From the NCBI GenBank assembly GCA_913061515.1, contig CAJXSF010000002.1:62001-126000 (forward strand): a stretch of DNA of 64,000 bases, in the 5' to 3' direction. The notes below the pieces were generated by a model. That model ran no database searches and was not told the origin of the DNA. It saw only the letters and a program-made list of their open reading frames with translations. Position numbers and translations under genes: made by a program. Source of the DNA: an uncultured Gammaproteobacteria bacterium (GTDB lineage: Bacteria > Pseudomonadota > Gammaproteobacteria > Pseudomonadales > Pseudohongiellaceae). Below, in pieces: positions 9,060-20,866 of this stretch. Every line of letters begins with the position of its first letter. Positions within the stretch are counted from its first letter, which is position 1.

Positions 9060-10954
9060 CTGAACACCCCCAAACCGATGACGATGACTAATCCAGCCAC
9101 TAGGCTAATCGCATACCAGCGCATATTGCCGGTTTGTGTGAGTACCAATGCACTGTTGGCAAAGCGTGCTACGAAGGCGGTGCCATTAAAAGCAATATCA
9201 ATGACGTCTTTGCGATTGATGTGCGCCAGCATAAGAAAAGCTTGCACTAGGAGTGTCTGGTAGAGCTTGTCCATGCCCCAACCGCTGAACCAGAAACGAT
9301 TGAGCCAGCCGCCAAGGGGCGACTGAACAAGTCTCTGGCGCAAATGCGCACCTGCTTTTTCATAGGGAACACTGCCATAAAGCAGCCAGCTAATCATGAC
9401 CCCCAGTATGGGTATTAGAATCATCAGAGTGTGCAAAAACTGACTTACATGGGCTTCTTCGTGCACCCCTGACTGGGCGAAAACGGCATCCACAGGCACA
9501 CTGATCAAGCCACCGAACAACGACAGACCCGCAAGTATCAGCAGAGGAAAAAACATCGCGGGACTCGTGTTCTCGACCACCGCTGCATGATCGTCATGAG
9601 GGGCTGCCTCATGCGCTGCATAGTGACTACTGCCGAAAAACACGACAAACACCAAACGGAAGCTATACAGCGCCGTCATAAACGCCCCGAGCACGCCTCC
9701 TACCCAAAGCAACATTCCATAAGTGGGATGGGCAAGTGCGGCCAATAAAATGGCATCCTTGCTGTAAAAACCAGAGGTAAACGGCAGCGCTGTCAACGCG
9801 GCACTGCCAACAATAAAACACCAGAACGACACAGGTAAACGTCGCCGCATTGCTCCCATCTTAAAAATATCGTGCTCGTGATGCAGGCTTAATATCACCG
9901 TGCCGGCGGCAAGAAATAGTAGCGCTTTAAAAAAGGCATGAGTCATCAGGTGAAACACAGCAGCAGACCAAGCCCCAACCCCTAAGGCTAAGAACATATA
10001 GCCAATCTGACTAATCGTGGAGTAAGCGAGAATACGTTTAATATCTCGCTGCATCATCGCAGTAAAACCCGCCATCAGTAGAGTAGCCAGCCCCACAAAC
10101 GCTACTAGCAATTGTACTGACGGCGCCAATTCGAACAGTACGTGTGTGCGGGCGATTAGATACACGCCTGCGGTGACCATTGTCGCCGCATGAATCAACG
10201 CACTAATTGGTGTTGGGCCCGCCATCGCGTCAGGCAACCACGTTTGCAATGGCAATTGCGCCGACTTTCCCACTGCGCCCCCCAATAACAAGGCACTTGC
10301 CGCAACGGCCATACCGGAACCTGTGCTCCACTGCGACGGGGCTAGCACTAGAATCTCTTGAATATTGAGACTCCCGAGTTGACTAAATAATAGGAACAAA
10401 CCGATCGCCATCGAGGTATCGCCGACACGAGTTACAACAAAGGCCTTACGGGCAGCATAGCCATTGGCCGGATTTTGATACCAGAACCCAATCAGCAAAT
10501 AGCTGCAAAGCCCTACCCCCTCCCAACCCAAATAAAGCAGAATCAGATTATCGGCCAGTACTAACACCAACATGGATGCCACAAACAGGTTCATATAAGA
10601 GAAAAAACGGGCAAAGTCAGGGTCGTCTGCCATAAAACCTGTCGAATACAGGTGAATTAGAAACCCAACCCCGCTAATGATTAGAATCATCACCAAAGTA
10701 AGCCCATCTAAGTAGAAGCTAAACCCTGTATCGAGCTCACCAACTTGCATCCATACCCAAAGTGTCTTACTGAAGGATTGCGCACCAGAGTTAAGGAATT
10801 CAATGCTAATCAAGACAGCCAACACAAATGCAAGGCCAACACTCCCCGCACCAATGAAGCTAGCAGCGGTTTTGCTCATGCGCCCACGACTGAGCACTAG
10901 CAAAACAAAGCCTGCGAGCGGAAATGCTGGTAAGAGTCCAATCCAATTCTGCAT
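9056..10954 (-). CDS. nuoL: NADH-quinone oxidoreductase subunit L
   Basis: A 632-residue protein, the distal antiporter-like subunit with a long lateral helix at its C-terminus. Motifs include 'YLGWEGVGLCSYLLIGFWY' (TM5 glutamate) and 'AQLPLQTWLPDAMAGPTP' (TM7-8). The loop 'HDDHAAV' near residue 440 is histidine-rich, a common feature of NuoL. It lies four bases after nuoK and overlaps nuoM by four bases. Length is normal. Confidence 0.97.
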   Translation of the reverse strand: MQNWIGLLPAFPLAGFVLLVLSRGRMSKTAASFIGAGSVGLAFVLAVLISIEFLNSGAQSFSKTLWVWMQVGELDTGFSFYLDGLTLVMILIISGVGFLIHLYSTGFMADDPDFARFFSYMNLFVASMLVLVLADNLILLYLGWEGVGLCSYLLIGFWYQNPANGYAARKAFVVTRVGDTSMAIGLFLLFSQLGSLNIQEILVLAPSQWSTGSGMAVAASALLLGGAVGKSAQLPLQTWLPDAMAGPTPISALIHAATMVTAGVYLIARTHVLFELAPSVQLLVAFVGLATLLMAGFTAMMQRDIKRILAYSTISQIGYMFLALGVGAWSAAVFHLMTHAFFKALLFLAAGTVILSLHHEHDIFKMGAMRRRLPVSFWCFIVGSAALTALPFTSGFYSKDAILLAALAHPTYGMLLWVGGVLGAFMTALYSFRLVFVVFFGSSHYAAHEAAPHDDHAAVVENTSPAMFFPLLILAGLSLFGGLISVPVDAVFAQSGVHEEAHVSQFLHTLMILIPILGVMISWLLYGSVPYEKAGAHLRQRLVQSPLGGWLNRFWFSGWGMDKLYQTLLVQAFLMLAHINRKDVIDIAFNGTAFVARFANSALVLTQTGNMRWYAISLVAGLVIVIGLGVFR

Positions 10955-10958
10955 CGGT

Positions 10959-11267
10959 TTAACCCTTCATCTCGTTAAGAACACTGATATCAACAGTATG
11001 GAATCGCCTGTACATTTGAATAATTAACCCGAGCCCAACGGCCACCTCTGCCGCTGCGAGGGTGAGGATCATCAAAAACATGACCTGGCCCTCGGCGTGC
11101 TGCCAGCGTGAAGAGGCAACCACGAACGCCAAGCCACAAGCATTGAGCATGATCTCTAAAGACATCAAAACAAACACAATATTCCGGCGCGTTAAAACTC
11201 CCACTAGACCGCAGACGAATAAAATCGCGGCGAGAATCAGGCCATGTTCGTAGGGAATAAAATCCAT
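10959..11267 (-). CDS. nuoK: NADH-quinone oxidoreductase subunit K
   Basis: A 102-residue protein with three predicted membrane helices. The glutamate in 'MSLEIMLNA' (TM2) and the second in '[10 protein letters not shown]' (TM3) are the conserved proton-path residues of the NuoK/MrpC family. It is 19 bases downstream of nuoJ and 4 bases upstream of nuoL. Size and spacing are those of a normal complex I operon. Confidence 0.96.
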   Translation of the reverse strand: MDFIPYEHGLILAAILFVCGLVGVLTRRNIVFVLMSLEIMLNACGLAFVVASSRWQHAEGQVMFLMILTLAAAEVAVGLGLIIQMYRRFHTVDISVLNEMKG

Positions 11268-11286
11268 TGTGTCATCTCATCCAAGT

Positions 11287-11769
11287 TCACTTTTTTGCTA
11301 AATGATAGGCTGCCACTAGCCCTGCCAAGAGCAACATAGAAGCCAATTCAACAGCCAACAACCACGGACCGAACAACAGCACGCTGATCTCCAACACCCC
11401 GACCTCGATGGGGCGTAGATCAACATCTTGCGTTAACAGCACATTCGTCATTTGGACAAGCAGCAAAGCCACCAGCGTGACTGGGCCTATCCATAAGCGC
11501 GGTTGCATCCACTCTTTCTCCTCGTCTTGAGTTGTCTGGCCTAGATTGAGCATCATCATGACGAACAGGAATAACACCATGATGGCACCGGCATAGACGA
11601 TAGCCTCTAGCATTGCCGCAAACGGGGCACCAAGCGCGAAGAAAATAACCGCGACAGAAAGTAAAGAGATAATGAGATAGACCAATGCATGCACAACGTT
11701 GGTACTAATAATGACGGCAATGGTCGCGATCAGCGCGACAATGGCAGCGGTATAGAACAAAAAGATCAT
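11287..11769 (-). CDS. nuoJ: NADH-quinone oxidoreductase subunit J
   Basis: A 160-residue membrane protein with five predicted helices. '[21 protein letters not shown]' matches the conserved TM3 region of NuoJ, whose pi-bulge helix is thought to link quinone reduction to proton pumping. It overlaps nuoI by four bases (11766-11769). The C-terminus is short compared with Escherichia coli NuoJ, but within the family's range. Confidence 0.95.
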   Translation of the reverse strand: MIFLFYTAAIVALIATIAVIISTNVVHALVYLIISLLSVAVIFFALGAPFAAMLEAIVYAGAIMVLFLFVMMMLNLGQTTQDEEKEWMQPRLWIGPVTLVALLLVQMTNVLLTQDVDLRPIEVGVLEISVLLFGPWLLAVELASMLLLAGLVAAYHLAKK

Positions 11770-12305
11770 GGCAATAAACTCCTGAGGTTGACTGGCGCAT
11801 CTTCGTTACGTGCTTCGCCTTTGTCTTTTCCCGCAATTTTTTTGCCGGCAATTCGATAAAAATTATAATCGTGGTACTTGCCTGTGCCATTGATCAATAG
11901 ATCTTCTTTCTCCCACACCATATCCTGCCGAACATACTCTGCCATCTCAAAATCCGGCGTTAATTGAATGGCATTAGTCGGGCAGGCTTCCTCACAAAAA
12001 CCACACATAATGCAGCGCGAGAAATTGATGCGGAAAAATTCAGGATACCAACGCCCTTCTTCGTCTTCAGCTTTTTGCAGAGCGATGCAGTCCACAGGGC
12101 AGGCAACTGCGCAGAGATTGCAAGCCACGCAGCGCTCTTCACCATCGGGGTCTCGGCTAAGAATAATACGGCCACGCCAGCGAGCGGCCATTTGCGGTTG
12201 CACGTCGGGGTACTCTACCGTGTCTGTTTTAGCAAAGGCGTGCATGAACACACGCCATAAGGTGACACATTGACTCCCTAGAGTGTCTTTGATCAGCCTT
12301 AACAT
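11766..12305 (-). CDS. nuoI: NADH-quinone oxidoreductase subunit I
   Basis: This is the two-[4Fe-4S] ferredoxin-like subunit that carries electrons toward cluster N2. Both motifs are present: '[12 protein letters not shown]' and '[12 protein letters not shown]'. The ORF track starts at 12383, inside nuoH. The ATG at 12305 is preferred because it overlaps the nuoH stop as TAATG and has AGGAGGG six bases upstream. That gives 179 residues, the usual size, starting [10 protein letters not shown]. The operon position between H and J is standard. Confidence 0.96.
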   Translation of the reverse strand: MLRLIKDTLGSQCVTLWRVFMHAFAKTDTVEYPDVQPQMAARWRGRIILSRDPDGEERCVACNLCAVACPVDCIALQKAEDEEGRWYPEFFRINFSRCIMCGFCEEACPTNAIQLTPDFEMAEYVRQDMVWEKEDLLINGTGKYHDYNFYRIAGKKIAGKDKGEARNEDAPVNLRSLLP

Positions 12306-13267
12306 TAGATACCCTCCTGCCACAGGATATAAGCCCCTGTGAGCACTAGGTTTAGCAGTGACAATGGTAATAAGAACAACCAACCGTAATTCATGAGTTG
12401 GTCATAGCGTGGACGCGGTATAGCCGCACGTAATAGAATGAAGAGCGCGATAAAGAAAGCTGTTTTCAATACAAACCACACTATCGGCGGAAAAAAGCCA
12501 GGCCCCAACCAGCCACCGAAGAACAACACAACTAATAGCGAAGAAACTAATACAACACCGAGGTATTCTCCAACAAAGAACATGCCAAACTTCATTCCTG
12601 AATATTCGGTATGATACCCCGCCACAATCTCTTGTTCTGCCTCGGGAATATCAAAAGGCAGGCGATGGCTCTCAGCAATTCCTGCAATAAGAAATATCAC
12701 AAACCCTACAAACTGAGGAATAATGAACCAACCATCGCTCTGGGCTAACACTATCTCTCTTAAGTTGAATGAGCCTGCCAATGCCACAACCCCTAACAAA
12801 GAGATCCCCATAAACACTTCATAGCTCACCATTTGTGCGGCAGCTCGCAGGCTCCCTAATAGGGCATATTTATTGTTCGATGATAAACCGCCGAGCATGA
12901 CGCTATAGGCACCAAGCGAGGCCATGGCCAACACAAATAGCACACCAATATCAGAATCGATCACGCCAACCCCAGGGGCGAAAGGAATGACTGAAAAACT
13001 TAGTAGGATGACCACCATGATGATGGGCGGCGCGAGAATAAAACTAAACTTATCTGCAAACGGGGGCACCCAATCCTCTTTGGTAAATATCTTGATCATA
13101 TCGGCCACGACTTGCAGCAGCCCGAAAGGCCCAACACGGTTTGGACCTAAACGTTCTTGCCACAGCCCTAGCAAACGTCGCTCTACCCAGATCAGCATCG
13201 CAGCTACTATGATCACCGTGAACAGAATTGCGCCTATACTGAGTGCAGAGCCCACTTCAAACCGCAT
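12305..13267 (-). CDS. nuoH: NADH-quinone oxidoreductase subunit H
   Basis: A 320-residue membrane subunit at the junction with the peripheral arm, lining the quinone site. Conserved blocks include 'RIGPNRVGP'-like '[18 protein letters not shown]', '[13 protein letters not shown]', and '[20 protein letters not shown]'. About eight membrane helices are visible. Its stop overlaps the nuoI start and its start lies two bases after the nuoG stop. Confidence 0.96.
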   Translation of the reverse strand: MRFEVGSALSIGAILFTVIIVAAMLIWVERRLLGLWQERLGPNRVGPFGLLQVVADMIKIFTKEDWVPPFADKFSFILAPPIIMVVILLSFSVIPFAPGVGVIDSDIGVLFVLAMASLGAYSVMLGGLSSNNKYALLGSLRAAAQMVSYEVFMGISLLGVVALAGSFNLREIVLAQSDGWFIIPQFVGFVIFLIAGIAESHRLPFDIPEAEQEIVAGYHTEYSGMKFGMFFVGEYLGVVLVSSLLVVLFFGGWLGPGFFPPIVWFVLKTAFFIALFILLRAAIPRPRYDQLMNYGWLFLLPLSLLNLVLTGAYILWQEGI

Positions 13268-13269
13268 CT

Positions 13270-16062
13270 TTAGGCCTCCCCGCGCAGTGCATCTTTGATG
13301 AGCAACAGATCGAACATTGCCCGGCTACTGGCGATATGTGATTCATGTTCAGATACGGCTTGCAGTGCTACTTTGCCGTTGAGTAATGCATATTTATCAA
13401 CCTCATTCGCGCAATAGATTCCGATGCAGTTCTGGGCAATTTTGCTGCGAATAATGACAGGCAATTGCACGCGCACCGTTGCAGTCTCTAACTGCACTAA
13501 GCCGTGCTGTCGAATACCCAAGGCATTCGCTAAACTTTGGCCCATACAAACGTAAGGTCCTACGCAGCGCGCTTGGATAGCAGGTGCCTGTGCACTTATT
13601 TCATCGCTGCCAAATAGATGGGCAATCGCAAAACACGCCAGTTTCTGCTCACTGTCGATATCGAACCTCTCGTATGGCGACGCATTGCTTTGACGAGAAC
13701 ATAGCAAAACACCTTTGCTGCCTTGCTTGAGCTCACCATTGACCTCTTCTTGAAACTTGCTGATCGCCTGATTGGAGTTCCATGCAGGTGCCCATGGCGA
13801 CGCCATTAGACTGGCATCTTTTTGCAACATCACCCCCTCCATTGAGAAAGCAAGCGAGGAGGCTCTATCCTGTTCTTGTTGGGCCTCGTGCACATGCGCC
13901 TGCGCATACATTGCGGTGCGGCCGCTATAGCGATGTGACTGACGCGGACTTTTCATCGAAGCACTGATACCCGTCCGTGGTGGGCGCAAATCAGTCAGCG
14001 AATTAAAGCGACTATCGGAGCGTGCCAACTCCTGAATAATAAGCTCGCTCGACACAAGGCATTGCTGAACTGGGTCAGTGATGCTCAGGTACTCATAAGC
14101 GGGAAGAATGCCCTCACTTGGGCGAAAAACTTGATAGCTACTCTGTGCGCGCCCCTCATAGTTGACCCAAGTTCCATGCTGCTCAAACACGCTAGCGGTG
14201 GGTAGTAGAAGCTGTGCCTTGGCATTAAAAGAATTATGCTGCTGATCCAAGACAAGCAGAGGCGTTTGACCTGCCAGCGCCTCTTCTAGCGCGACCGCTG
14301 ACACGCGCAGACTTAGATCGTTCTCCATCACAATCGCTGCATCGACGTTCCCTTGAGCAAGACGCTGCAGCGCAGCCCCTAGACTTTTCCCGCCGCTTTC
14401 TAACAACAATGCCAACCCCATACTGTTGGCCTCCGGCATAGCGAAACACAGTCCAATAGGCCTTGGACTTTCTGCATTCTTACTATGATGTGCGCGCAGC
14501 GCCTTGCCAATATTAGTACAGGCTTTTACCAAGGCAGGCGACTCAGCGCTAATACCAGATACTAGGCAAGGCCTTTGCGCCCGGCATAATTGCTCAGCAA
14601 TATTGTTCGCTAGCGAACTATTGGCCTCACTATAGTCATCAAGATCATTAGCTTGCGGGTCAATGACGTGCGCAATTGCTTGTAGCAAGTGCAGTTGTTC
14701 TGTCAGCCTAAGCAAGTGCAGTTCGCTTGCCACATCGTCTAAGCGCGTCCCCTGAGGGCTGAGAATAATTAAGGGGCTACGAGTATTCTGAGCGAGTTCG
14801 CGCACAGCCGCATCTTGCCAAAGAGGGATTCGCGCCTCTTTTGCCAACTCAGTTGCAGCACTGCGGCTCGCTTGACGCACGGCCAACGCAAGCCGTGCTG
14901 AAGTGTTCGTAATATCTTCATCGACAAGCAAAATACAGTCGGACTGCTCTATGTCACGAATGCTTGGACAAACCAAGCCCGTCTCACGAAGACTCTTGGT
15001 CACTTCTTGCAAACAATTGAATTGCCCGTCACTAAATCCTGCATAGAAATTTTGCACTCCAACCCGATCGCGCAATGCTATATTGCTCTCCAGTGATGCT
15101 CTTGGTGAGCCGATCCCAATGACATCGCCGCCGATCATCGCATTGAGCTGGCGCTTAGCTTCAAGCGCAGACAATGTGTTGAATTGTGACTCTTGCCCGT
15201 GTCGAAAACGCGCCACTTCAATACGTTGATCACTGCTATTTGCGTCATAGCCAAAACGGCCTCGATCACAAATAAAATAGCCATTAATATCATGGTGATA
15301 ACGATTGACCACCCGGCGCACAGTACCGTAACGCTCACCTGGTGCCGTGTTGCACCCTACCCCGCAGCCAGCGCAGACCGAAGGGGCTGTTTGCAAATCC
15401 CATTTTCGAGTGTAGTGCGCACTGAATGTTTTATCGGTAAAAACACCTGTTGGGCAAACCTCGGCCAAATTGCCACTAAACTCATTTTCTAATGTCCCTT
15501 CCTCATGACGGCCAAAATACACGTGATGATGAGACCCTAAGGCCGCAAGGTCCTCACCCCCAGCATAGTCATTGTAGAAACGCACACAGCGATAACAGGC
15601 GATACAACGATTCATTTCATGGCCTATGAATGGCCCTAGGTTTTGATTGCGATGGGTAACCTTCTTGAAGTCGTACCGCCTGTAATTGTGGCCGGACATT
15701 TGCGTCATGTCTTGTAAGTGACACTCGCCCCCTTCTTCACAAACGGGACAATCATGGGGATGACTTATCATCAGACTTTCGATCACGTGGCTTCTAAAAT
15801 CTGTGGCCTGATGGTCTTTGATAGAAATGATGCTGCCATCACTAGCCGGTGTCATACAGGCCATCACAATAGTGCCGTTCTTATCTTCTGCATTGCGATA
15901 TTGTTTCACCGCGCATTGACGGCATGCTCCGACAGACCCCATACAAGGGTGCCAACAGAAGTACGGCAGATCGAGCCCTTGCGACAAACACTCCTGCAAG
16001 AGATTGTTATCGGGGTCAACTTCGTACTCTATTCCATCAACGCTTATTTTTGCCACGGACAA
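13270..16062 (-). CDS. nuoG: NADH-quinone oxidoreductase subunit G
   Basis: A 930-residue peripheral-arm subunit. The N-terminus holds the [2Fe-2S] ligands (Cys36, Cys47, Cys50, Cys69 by my count). Then come the His/Cys cluster around '[12 protein letters not shown]' and the ferredoxin-type '[10 protein letters not shown]' with 'EVCPTGVF'. The extra cluster N7 motif 'CAGCGVGC' at about residue 230 is present, as in E. coli and other gammaproteobacteria. The rest is a molybdopterin-oxidoreductase-like fold without a cofactor site. The 5' end overlaps the 3' end of nuoF by 19 bases. The C-terminal half appears much less conserved than the N-terminal half, as is usual for NuoG. Confidence 0.95.
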   Translation of the reverse strand: MSVAKISVDGIEYEVDPDNNLLQECLSQGLDLPYFCWHPCMGSVGACRQCAVKQYRNAEDKNGTIVMACMTPASDGSIISIKDHQATDFRSHVIESLMISHPHDCPVCEEGGECHLQDMTQMSGHNYRRYDFKKVTHRNQNLGPFIGHEMNRCIACYRCVRFYNDYAGGEDLAALGSHHHVYFGRHEEGTLENEFSGNLAEVCPTGVFTDKTFSAHYTRKWDLQTAPSVCAGCGVGCNTAPGERYGTVRRVVNRYHHDINGYFICDRGRFGYDANSSDQRIEVARFRHGQESQFNTLSALEAKRQLNAMIGGDVIGIGSPRASLESNIALRDRVGVQNFYAGFSDGQFNCLQEVTKSLRETGLVCPSIRDIEQSDCILLVDEDITNTSARLALAVRQASRSAATELAKEARIPLWQDAAVRELAQNTRSPLIILSPQGTRLDDVASELHLLRLTEQLHLLQAIAHVIDPQANDLDDYSEANSSLANNIAEQLCRAQRPCLVSGISAESPALVKACTNIGKALRAHHSKNAESPRPIGLCFAMPEANSMGLALLLESGGKSLGAALQRLAQGNVDAAIVMENDLSLRVSAVALEEALAGQTPLLVLDQQHNSFNAKAQLLLPTASVFEQHGTWVNYEGRAQSSYQVFRPSEGILPAYEYLSITDPVQQCLVSSELIIQELARSDSRFNSLTDLRPPRTGISASMKSPRQSHRYSGRTAMYAQAHVHEAQQEQDRASSLAFSMEGVMLQKDASLMASPWAPAWNSNQAISKFQEEVNGELKQGSKGVLLCSRQSNASPYERFDIDSEQKLACFAIAHLFGSDEISAQAPAIQARCVGPYVCMGQSLANALGIRQHGLVQLETATVRVQLPVIIRSKIAQNCIGIYCANEVDKYALLNGKVALQAVSEHESHIASSRAMFDLLLIKDALRGEA

Positions 16063-17324
16063 GCTCCCGTTCGAATATGGGCTTCGAAGTCCTCTCGAAA
16101 ATGCTTAAGCGCACTACCAAGCGGCGCCATTGCTCCTGGTGCTAAGGCGCAGAAAGTGCGCCCCGGCCCTAGATACTCAAGGTGTTCAGTGAGAATTTGC
16201 AGATCGGCGTCTTTGCCCTCCCCGCTCTCCAAGCGCCTAAAAATACTGTCGACCCATGGCAAGCCGTCACGACAAGGGGTGCACCATCCGCATGACTCAT
16301 GACTGAAAAAACGCATGAGATTACCGACCATACCGACGGGACAGGTCTGATCATCTAAGATGATCATCGTGCCTGTCGCTAGTCGACTTCCTGCCTTGCC
16401 GATCACGTCATAATCAAGAGTCAAATCAAGGTGTTCAGGCAATAGGAAATCAGTAGAGCCGCCACCAGGGAGAAAGGCGCGTAACTCGTAGCCACCGGAC
16501 ATTCCACCGGCTAAATCATCGACCAGCTCCCGTATTGGCGTGCCTAATGGCAGCTCCCAACACCCTGGTTTTTTTACTCGGCCACTGACGCCACATAACT
16601 TAGTGCCTGCATCGGCGCCTTTGCCTAAGTTTTTATACCACTGAACCCCATAACGAATAATGCCAGGCAGGTTACATAGCGTTTCAACATTGTTCACAAT
16701 CGTGGGTTTGCCCCACAGCCCGCTCACTTGTGGAAACGGAGGCTTGGCGCGAGGATTAGCGCGTTTTCCTTCTAAAGCATTGAGTAGTGCCGTCTCTTCT
16801 CCACAAATATATCGCCCAGCACTGGTATGTAAGATAATCTCTAGATCGAAACCCGAACCTTGAATATTCTTGCCAAGCAAGCCTTGTTCCTTCGCTTGCC
16901 CAATAGCCTTACGAAGAAGTGCTTCAGCGCGCAAATATTCACCACGCAAGAAGATGTAGGCCGTATTCGCTTGAATGGTATAAGCCGCAATAAGCATGCC
17001 TTCAATCAACAAATGCGGGTCACCTTCCATCAAGAGGCGGTCTTTGAAGGTACCCGGTTCCATTTCATCGGCGTTTACAACTAGATATTTTGTTTTCGGT
17101 GCATTGTCACCACTAGGGACGAAACTCCACTTAAGGCCTGTAGGAAAACCTGCCCCGCCGCGCCCCTTCAAGCCGGAATTTTTGACTGTCTCTAGCACAT
17201 CACTTGGAGACATCTCTTTGAACATGCGCAACACCCCATCATAGCCACCGGCATGGCGATACTGCCCTAGGTTAAAGGGCTCCCTGCTCATGTCTATGTT
17301 CTTGGTCAGTGGCCTGTCCGTCAT
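16044..17324 (-). CDS. nuoF: NADH-quinone oxidoreductase subunit F
   Basis: A 426-residue flavoprotein that binds NADH and FMN and starts electron flow. The FMN/NADH glycine loop 'GLKGRGGAGFPTGLKW' and the N3 [4Fe-4S] motif 'SCGWCTPCRDG' are both intact. The gene starts in an ATGA overlap with nuoE and its 3' end extends 19 bases into nuoG. Length is slightly below E. coli NuoF (445) but normal overall. Confidence 0.96.
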   Translation of the reverse strand: MTDRPLTKNIDMSREPFNLGQYRHAGGYDGVLRMFKEMSPSDVLETVKNSGLKGRGGAGFPTGLKWSFVPSGDNAPKTKYLVVNADEMEPGTFKDRLLMEGDPHLLIEGMLIAAYTIQANTAYIFLRGEYLRAEALLRKAIGQAKEQGLLGKNIQGSGFDLEIILHTSAGRYICGEETALLNALEGKRANPRAKPPFPQVSGLWGKPTIVNNVETLCNLPGIIRYGVQWYKNLGKGADAGTKLCGVSGRVKKPGCWELPLGTPIRELVDDLAGGMSGGYELRAFLPGGGSTDFLLPEHLDLTLDYDVIGKAGSRLATGTMIILDDQTCPVGMVGNLMRFFSHESCGWCTPCRDGLPWVDSIFRRLESGEGKDADLQILTEHLEYLGPGRTFCALAPGAMAPLGSALKHFREDFEAHIRTGACPWQK

Positions 17325-17869
17325 TGCCGTATTCCTGAACCTGAGTTGTTCTCGATTGCTCTTTTCGCTAACAATTCATCAATTTTTTCTATACTTAGAT
17401 TTCGTTGTTGCTCTCCATCCATCAACATAACGGGGGCACGATCACAATCCCCAAGACAAGGAACCGGTATCAAGGTGTATTCGCCATCGGCTGTTGTTTC
17501 ACCATAATCTATACCAAGCTGTTCACTAATACGGGCCTTGATTTTCTCGCACCCCATGATGTAACAACTGACGCTATTACAGAACAACATCACCTTGCGC
17601 CCAACCGGCTGTCGGAAAATCAGATTAAAAAAAGTCGCCACACCGTCAAGTTCATGTGCGGACATTTCTAAATAGTTGGCCACAGCCAGGAGGCTTTCAT
17701 CGGACACCCAGCCCTGATGCTTTTGCACGATTTTGAGCGCCTCCAAACCGACTGCGCGCTTGTCCGGATATAAAGTGAGCTCGTGTTCGATCTCGCGCAA
17801 TTCTTCTTCCGTAAGCGCTCGCGCCTGTGCCTTTAACGCGCTGCTGGCAATGAGTTGAGTATCAGTCAT
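17321..17869 (-). CDS. nuoE: NADH-quinone oxidoreductase subunit E
   Basis: A thioredoxin-fold [2Fe-2S] subunit (N1a). The ligands fall in 'LFCNSVSCYIMG' and 'VPCLGDCDRAPVMLMDG'. The ORF track begins with a TTG at 17881, but that extension encodes the Shine-Dalgarno itself (GGAGGGTGCA before ATG). I therefore place the start at 17869, giving 182 residues. The stop overlaps nuoF by ATGA. It forms the NADH dehydrogenase module with NuoF and NuoG. Confidence 0.95.
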   Translation of the reverse strand: MTDTQLIASSALKAQARALTEEELREIEHELTLYPDKRAVGLEALKIVQKHQGWVSDESLLAVANYLEMSAHELDGVATFFNLIFRQPVGRKVMLFCNSVSCYIMGCEKIKARISEQLGIDYGETTADGEYTLIPVPCLGDCDRAPVMLMDGEQQRNLSIEKIDELLAKRAIENNSGSGIRQ

Positions 17870-17905
17870 TGCACCCTCCAATTTTCTCTCGCAAGCTCCA
17901 TAGTT

Positions 17906-19684
17906 TCATCGGTCAACATCCGCCATAACAAAATCGATACTGGCAATGATGGCGATGAGATCGGCCACCATAAACCCGCGAGAGATTTCAGGAATCATTT
18001 GTAAATGTGCAAACGACGGTGTTCTTATGCGTGTACGGTATGAGCCGGTATTGCCATCGTTCACAAGGTAGTAGCTATTCAAACCTTTTGTCGCCTCGAC
18101 GGTCATCGTGACTTCGTTTGCAGCTATTACTGGCCCCCAACTCACACTCAAAAAGTGATTGATTAAGGTTTCGATATCGAGTTTGCTTTTCTCTTTGAGA
18201 GGCGGGGTGGTTGCGGCATGAGACGCCTTGTAAGGGCCTTCTGGCATGTTATCGACACATTGACGGATGATATGCAGGCTTTGTCTAATTTCCTCTACAC
18301 GCACTGCACAGCGGTCATAGGTGTCGCCGTTAGCTGCTATAGGCACCTCAAATTCAAAATTATCGTAACCGCTATAGGGGCGTGCCTTACGTAAATCATA
18401 CTCAAAACCAGTTGCGCGCAATCCAGCGCCAGTAACGCCCCAATCAAACGCATCCTTGGTCGTATAGGCACCAACGCCTTGCGTCCGGCGCTTGAGAATG
18501 CCGTTGTTCATCACCATGCTGTCGTAATCGCGCAGACGCGCTGGCATAAAATCGAGTAGCTCACGAATGGCCTTATCCCACCCCTTTGGCAGATCTTGAG
18601 CCACCCCACCAATTCGAAACCACCCCGGATGCATGCGCGCACCGCAAATCGACTCGATAATATTGAACACGCGTTCACGGTCGACGAACATATAAAACAC
18701 TGGGGACAACTGGCCGACATCTTGTGCAAAGGTCCCATAGAACAGTAAATGACTCGCAATACGAAACATTTCACAAAGCATGACACGGATCACTTGCACG
18801 CGCTCAGGCACCTTAATGCCAGCCATTTTCTCTACCGCCATGACATAGGGAAGATTGTTCATCACCCCACCTAAGTAGTCGATGCGGTCGGTGTAAGGGA
18901 TATAGGTATGCCATGTCTGACGTTCGGCCATTTTCTCGGCGCCGCGATGGTGGTAGCCAATATCGGGTACGGCGTCTACCAGCACCTCTCCATCTAGCTG
19001 TAGCGCTATACGAAAAACTCCATGCACACTAGGATGGTTAGGCCCAAGGTTTAGAAACATAAACTCAGAGTTCTTTGACTCTTTCGTCATCCCCCACTCT
19101 TCTGGTTTGAAACGCAGCGCCTCCTGTTCAACGACCTGCCGCTCCTGCGATAGGGAATAGGGTTCCATCTCAGTTGCACGCGCCGGATGGTCTTTACGCA
19201 GAGGGTGCCCCTGCCAGGTTGGGGGGAGCATGATCCGTGTGAGATTGGGGTGTCCACTGAACGCAATGCCAAACATGTCCCAACATTCGCGTTCATACCA
19301 ATTCGCATTGGGCCATATGTCAGTAATACTTGGGATGTTTAGATCATTGAGGTGTAAGGCTACCTTCAAGCGCATATCACAATGACTACTGAAGGACATC
19401 AAGTGATAAGTCACCGTGAAATCACTCGCAGGCTGCCCCTGGCGATTGACCCGAGCGCGTTCATCGATTGCCGTGATATCGAACAACATTTGAAAGTGCA
19501 CCGATGCGCTGCTACGCAAATAGTGCAGAACAGTTTTTAGCCCATCACGCTGCAGCCAAAGCACTGGAATGCCGTCACAGTAAGCTTGGATGCCTACTAT
19601 TTCTTCGTCAAAACGCAGATTCAACTCATCCACCAAATTAGCAGATATTGGATCGACGTCTAAAACTGTATCGGCGACTTCCAT
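17906..19684 (-). CDS. nuoC: NADH-quinone oxidoreductase fused subunit C/D
   Basis: A 592-residue fusion of the 30 kDa (NuoC) and 49 kDa (NuoD) subunits. The N-terminal ~190 residues include '[20 protein letters not shown]' and 'HPLRKDHP'. From about 205 the NuoD part runs, with '[16 protein letters not shown]' and '[16 protein letters not shown]', ending 'DFVMADVDR'. The fused arrangement is usual in gammaproteobacteria such as Escherichia and Pseudomonas and is a useful lineage marker. It sits between nuoB (85-base gap) and nuoE (36-base gap). The protein contacts the quinone head group through the NuoD half. Confidence 0.96.
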   Translation of the reverse strand: MEVADTVLDVDPISANLVDELNLRFDEEIVGIQAYCDGIPVLWLQRDGLKTVLHYLRSSASVHFQMLFDITAIDERARVNRQGQPASDFTVTYHLMSFSSHCDMRLKVALHLNDLNIPSITDIWPNANWYERECWDMFGIAFSGHPNLTRIMLPPTWQGHPLRKDHPARATEMEPYSLSQERQVVEQEALRFKPEEWGMTKESKNSEFMFLNLGPNHPSVHGVFRIALQLDGEVLVDAVPDIGYHHRGAEKMAERQTWHTYIPYTDRIDYLGGVMNNLPYVMAVEKMAGIKVPERVQVIRVMLCEMFRIASHLLFYGTFAQDVGQLSPVFYMFVDRERVFNIIESICGARMHPGWFRIGGVAQDLPKGWDKAIRELLDFMPARLRDYDSMVMNNGILKRRTQGVGAYTTKDAFDWGVTGAGLRATGFEYDLRKARPYSGYDNFEFEVPIAANGDTYDRCAVRVEEIRQSLHIIRQCVDNMPEGPYKASHAATTPPLKEKSKLDIETLINHFLSVSWGPVIAANEVTMTVEATKGLNSYYLVNDGNTGSYRTRIRTPSFAHLQMIPEISRGFMVADLIAIIASIDFVMADVDR

Positions 19685-19769
19685 TGGAACGATTCACCTT
19701 TCCTAGTGGCAATTCAATTAAACGCCACTTGTCTTTTTATTATTAGAATTTCCCTGCTAACAGTTATCT

Positions 19770-20411
19770 TTACAACTCATCGGGCGAGCGTAATTGCGTC
19801 GCCGCGATTCGTTCATCGTGCCTTCTTTCGCGCTGCACTGGGTCCACTTCTTTGCGATACACTTTCTGGTCATTAATGACCCAGCTTAGTGGTCGCTGCT
19901 CACGCCCAATCGAGTCTTGCAGTAAATTTAGCCCTTGCAGCAGCGCCTCTGGCCTAGGCGGACAACCGGAGACATACACATCAACAGGCAGAAATTTGTC
20001 CACACCTTGCACTACGGAGTAAATGTCATACATCCCACCTGAATTAGCGCAAGAGCCCATAGAGATCACCCACTTGGGCTCTAGCAGTTGTTCGTACAGC
20101 AGCTCGACAACTGGCGCCATTTTGCGAAACACCGTCCCCGCAATAACAATCAGGTCCGCTTGTCTCGGAGTGCCCCTAATTACCTCCGAACCAAATCTTG
20201 CCAGGTCATGCCGGCTAGTAAATGCAGTGGCCATCTCGACATAGCAACACGAAAGACCGAAATTAAACGGCCACAGAGAATTTTTCCGCCCCCAGGATGC
20301 CATGTCCTCAAGACGCCCCATCATCACATTGCGGCGAATATACTCGTCAAACGAGCTTTCACCTCGCCCTGGTTGTTTGGCCTGGTCTGCGCGTTCGAGT
20401 TCCCAACTCAT
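19770..20411 (-). CDS. nuoB: NADH-quinone oxidoreductase subunit B
   Basis: This subunit carries the terminal [4Fe-4S] cluster N2. The ligands are visible as the adjacent pair in 'LSCCYVEM' (Cys55, Cys56), Cys121 in '[12 protein letters not shown]' and Cys150 in 'VSGCPPRPE'. The ORF track extends to 20585, inside nuoA. ATG at 20411 is preferred: it forms a TGATG overlap with the nuoA stop and has AAGGAGGG upstream. That gives 213 residues, close to E. coli NuoB (220). Confidence 0.96.
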   Translation of the reverse strand: MSWELERADQAKQPGRGESSFDEYIRRNVMMGRLEDMASWGRKNSLWPFNFGLSCCYVEMATAFTSRHDLARFGSEVIRGTPRQADLIVIAGTVFRKMAPVVELLYEQLLEPKWVISMGSCANSGGMYDIYSVVQGVDKFLPVDVYVSGCPPRPEALLQGLNLLQDSIGREQRPLSWVINDQKVYRKEVDPVQRERRHDERIAATQLRSPDEL

Positions 20412-20866
20412 CAGAGCCCTCCTTGTGGTTTTTTGATATTGGTCACACCACCAGGGCCGTGTACTCCACGAAGCTGACGTTTTTGCGTTTGCGTGCGCCA
20501 ATCCAAGGCGCCAATGCGCCATAAATAGAAAAGCGCGACGCTCAAAATGCTGATAAACACGAGTATTTCGATGAACCCTGCCCAACCGTTCTCACGCACA
20601 GCAACAGCCCACGCGAACAAGAAGACGACTTCTAAGTCGAAGATAATGAAGAGAATGGCAGTGATATAGAAATGCACTGAAATACGAAAATGCGCACTGC
20701 CAACAGAGACAATACCGGATTCATAAGGAGTGTTTTTTGAGGGACGTGAGGCACGCTGCCCCAAAAAATAGGAAATACCGAGCATGGCAATGACAACAAG
20801 CATTACCAATGCAAAATATATGAGAAAGGGACGCAGTGCGTCCAGCATTTGCGTAGCGCTATCCAA
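20411..20866 (-). CDS. nuoA: NADH-quinone oxidoreductase subunit A
   Basis: A 151-residue membrane subunit with three helices. The conserved loop '[26 protein letters not shown]' and the acidic TM2 '[20 protein letters not shown]' identify it. The start in the track is a TTG preceded by GGGAG seven bases upstream. An internal ATG six codons later (20848) lacks a good Shine-Dalgarno, so TTG is kept with moderate confidence. It is the first gene of the nuo operon. Confidence 0.93.
   Translation of the reverse strand: MDSATQMLDALRPFLIYFALVMLVVIAMLGISYFLGQRASRPSKNTPYESGIVSVGSAHFRISVHFYITAILFIIFDLEVVFLFAWAVAVRENGWAGFIEILVFISILSVALFYLWRIGALDWRTQTQKRQLRGVHGPGGVTNIKKPQGGL

Noticed and set aside
15718-16302. 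194-codon plus-strand ORF opposite nuoG and nuoF.
   Set aside because: It lies wholly antisense to two well-conserved genes and has no recognisable motif or ribosome site.
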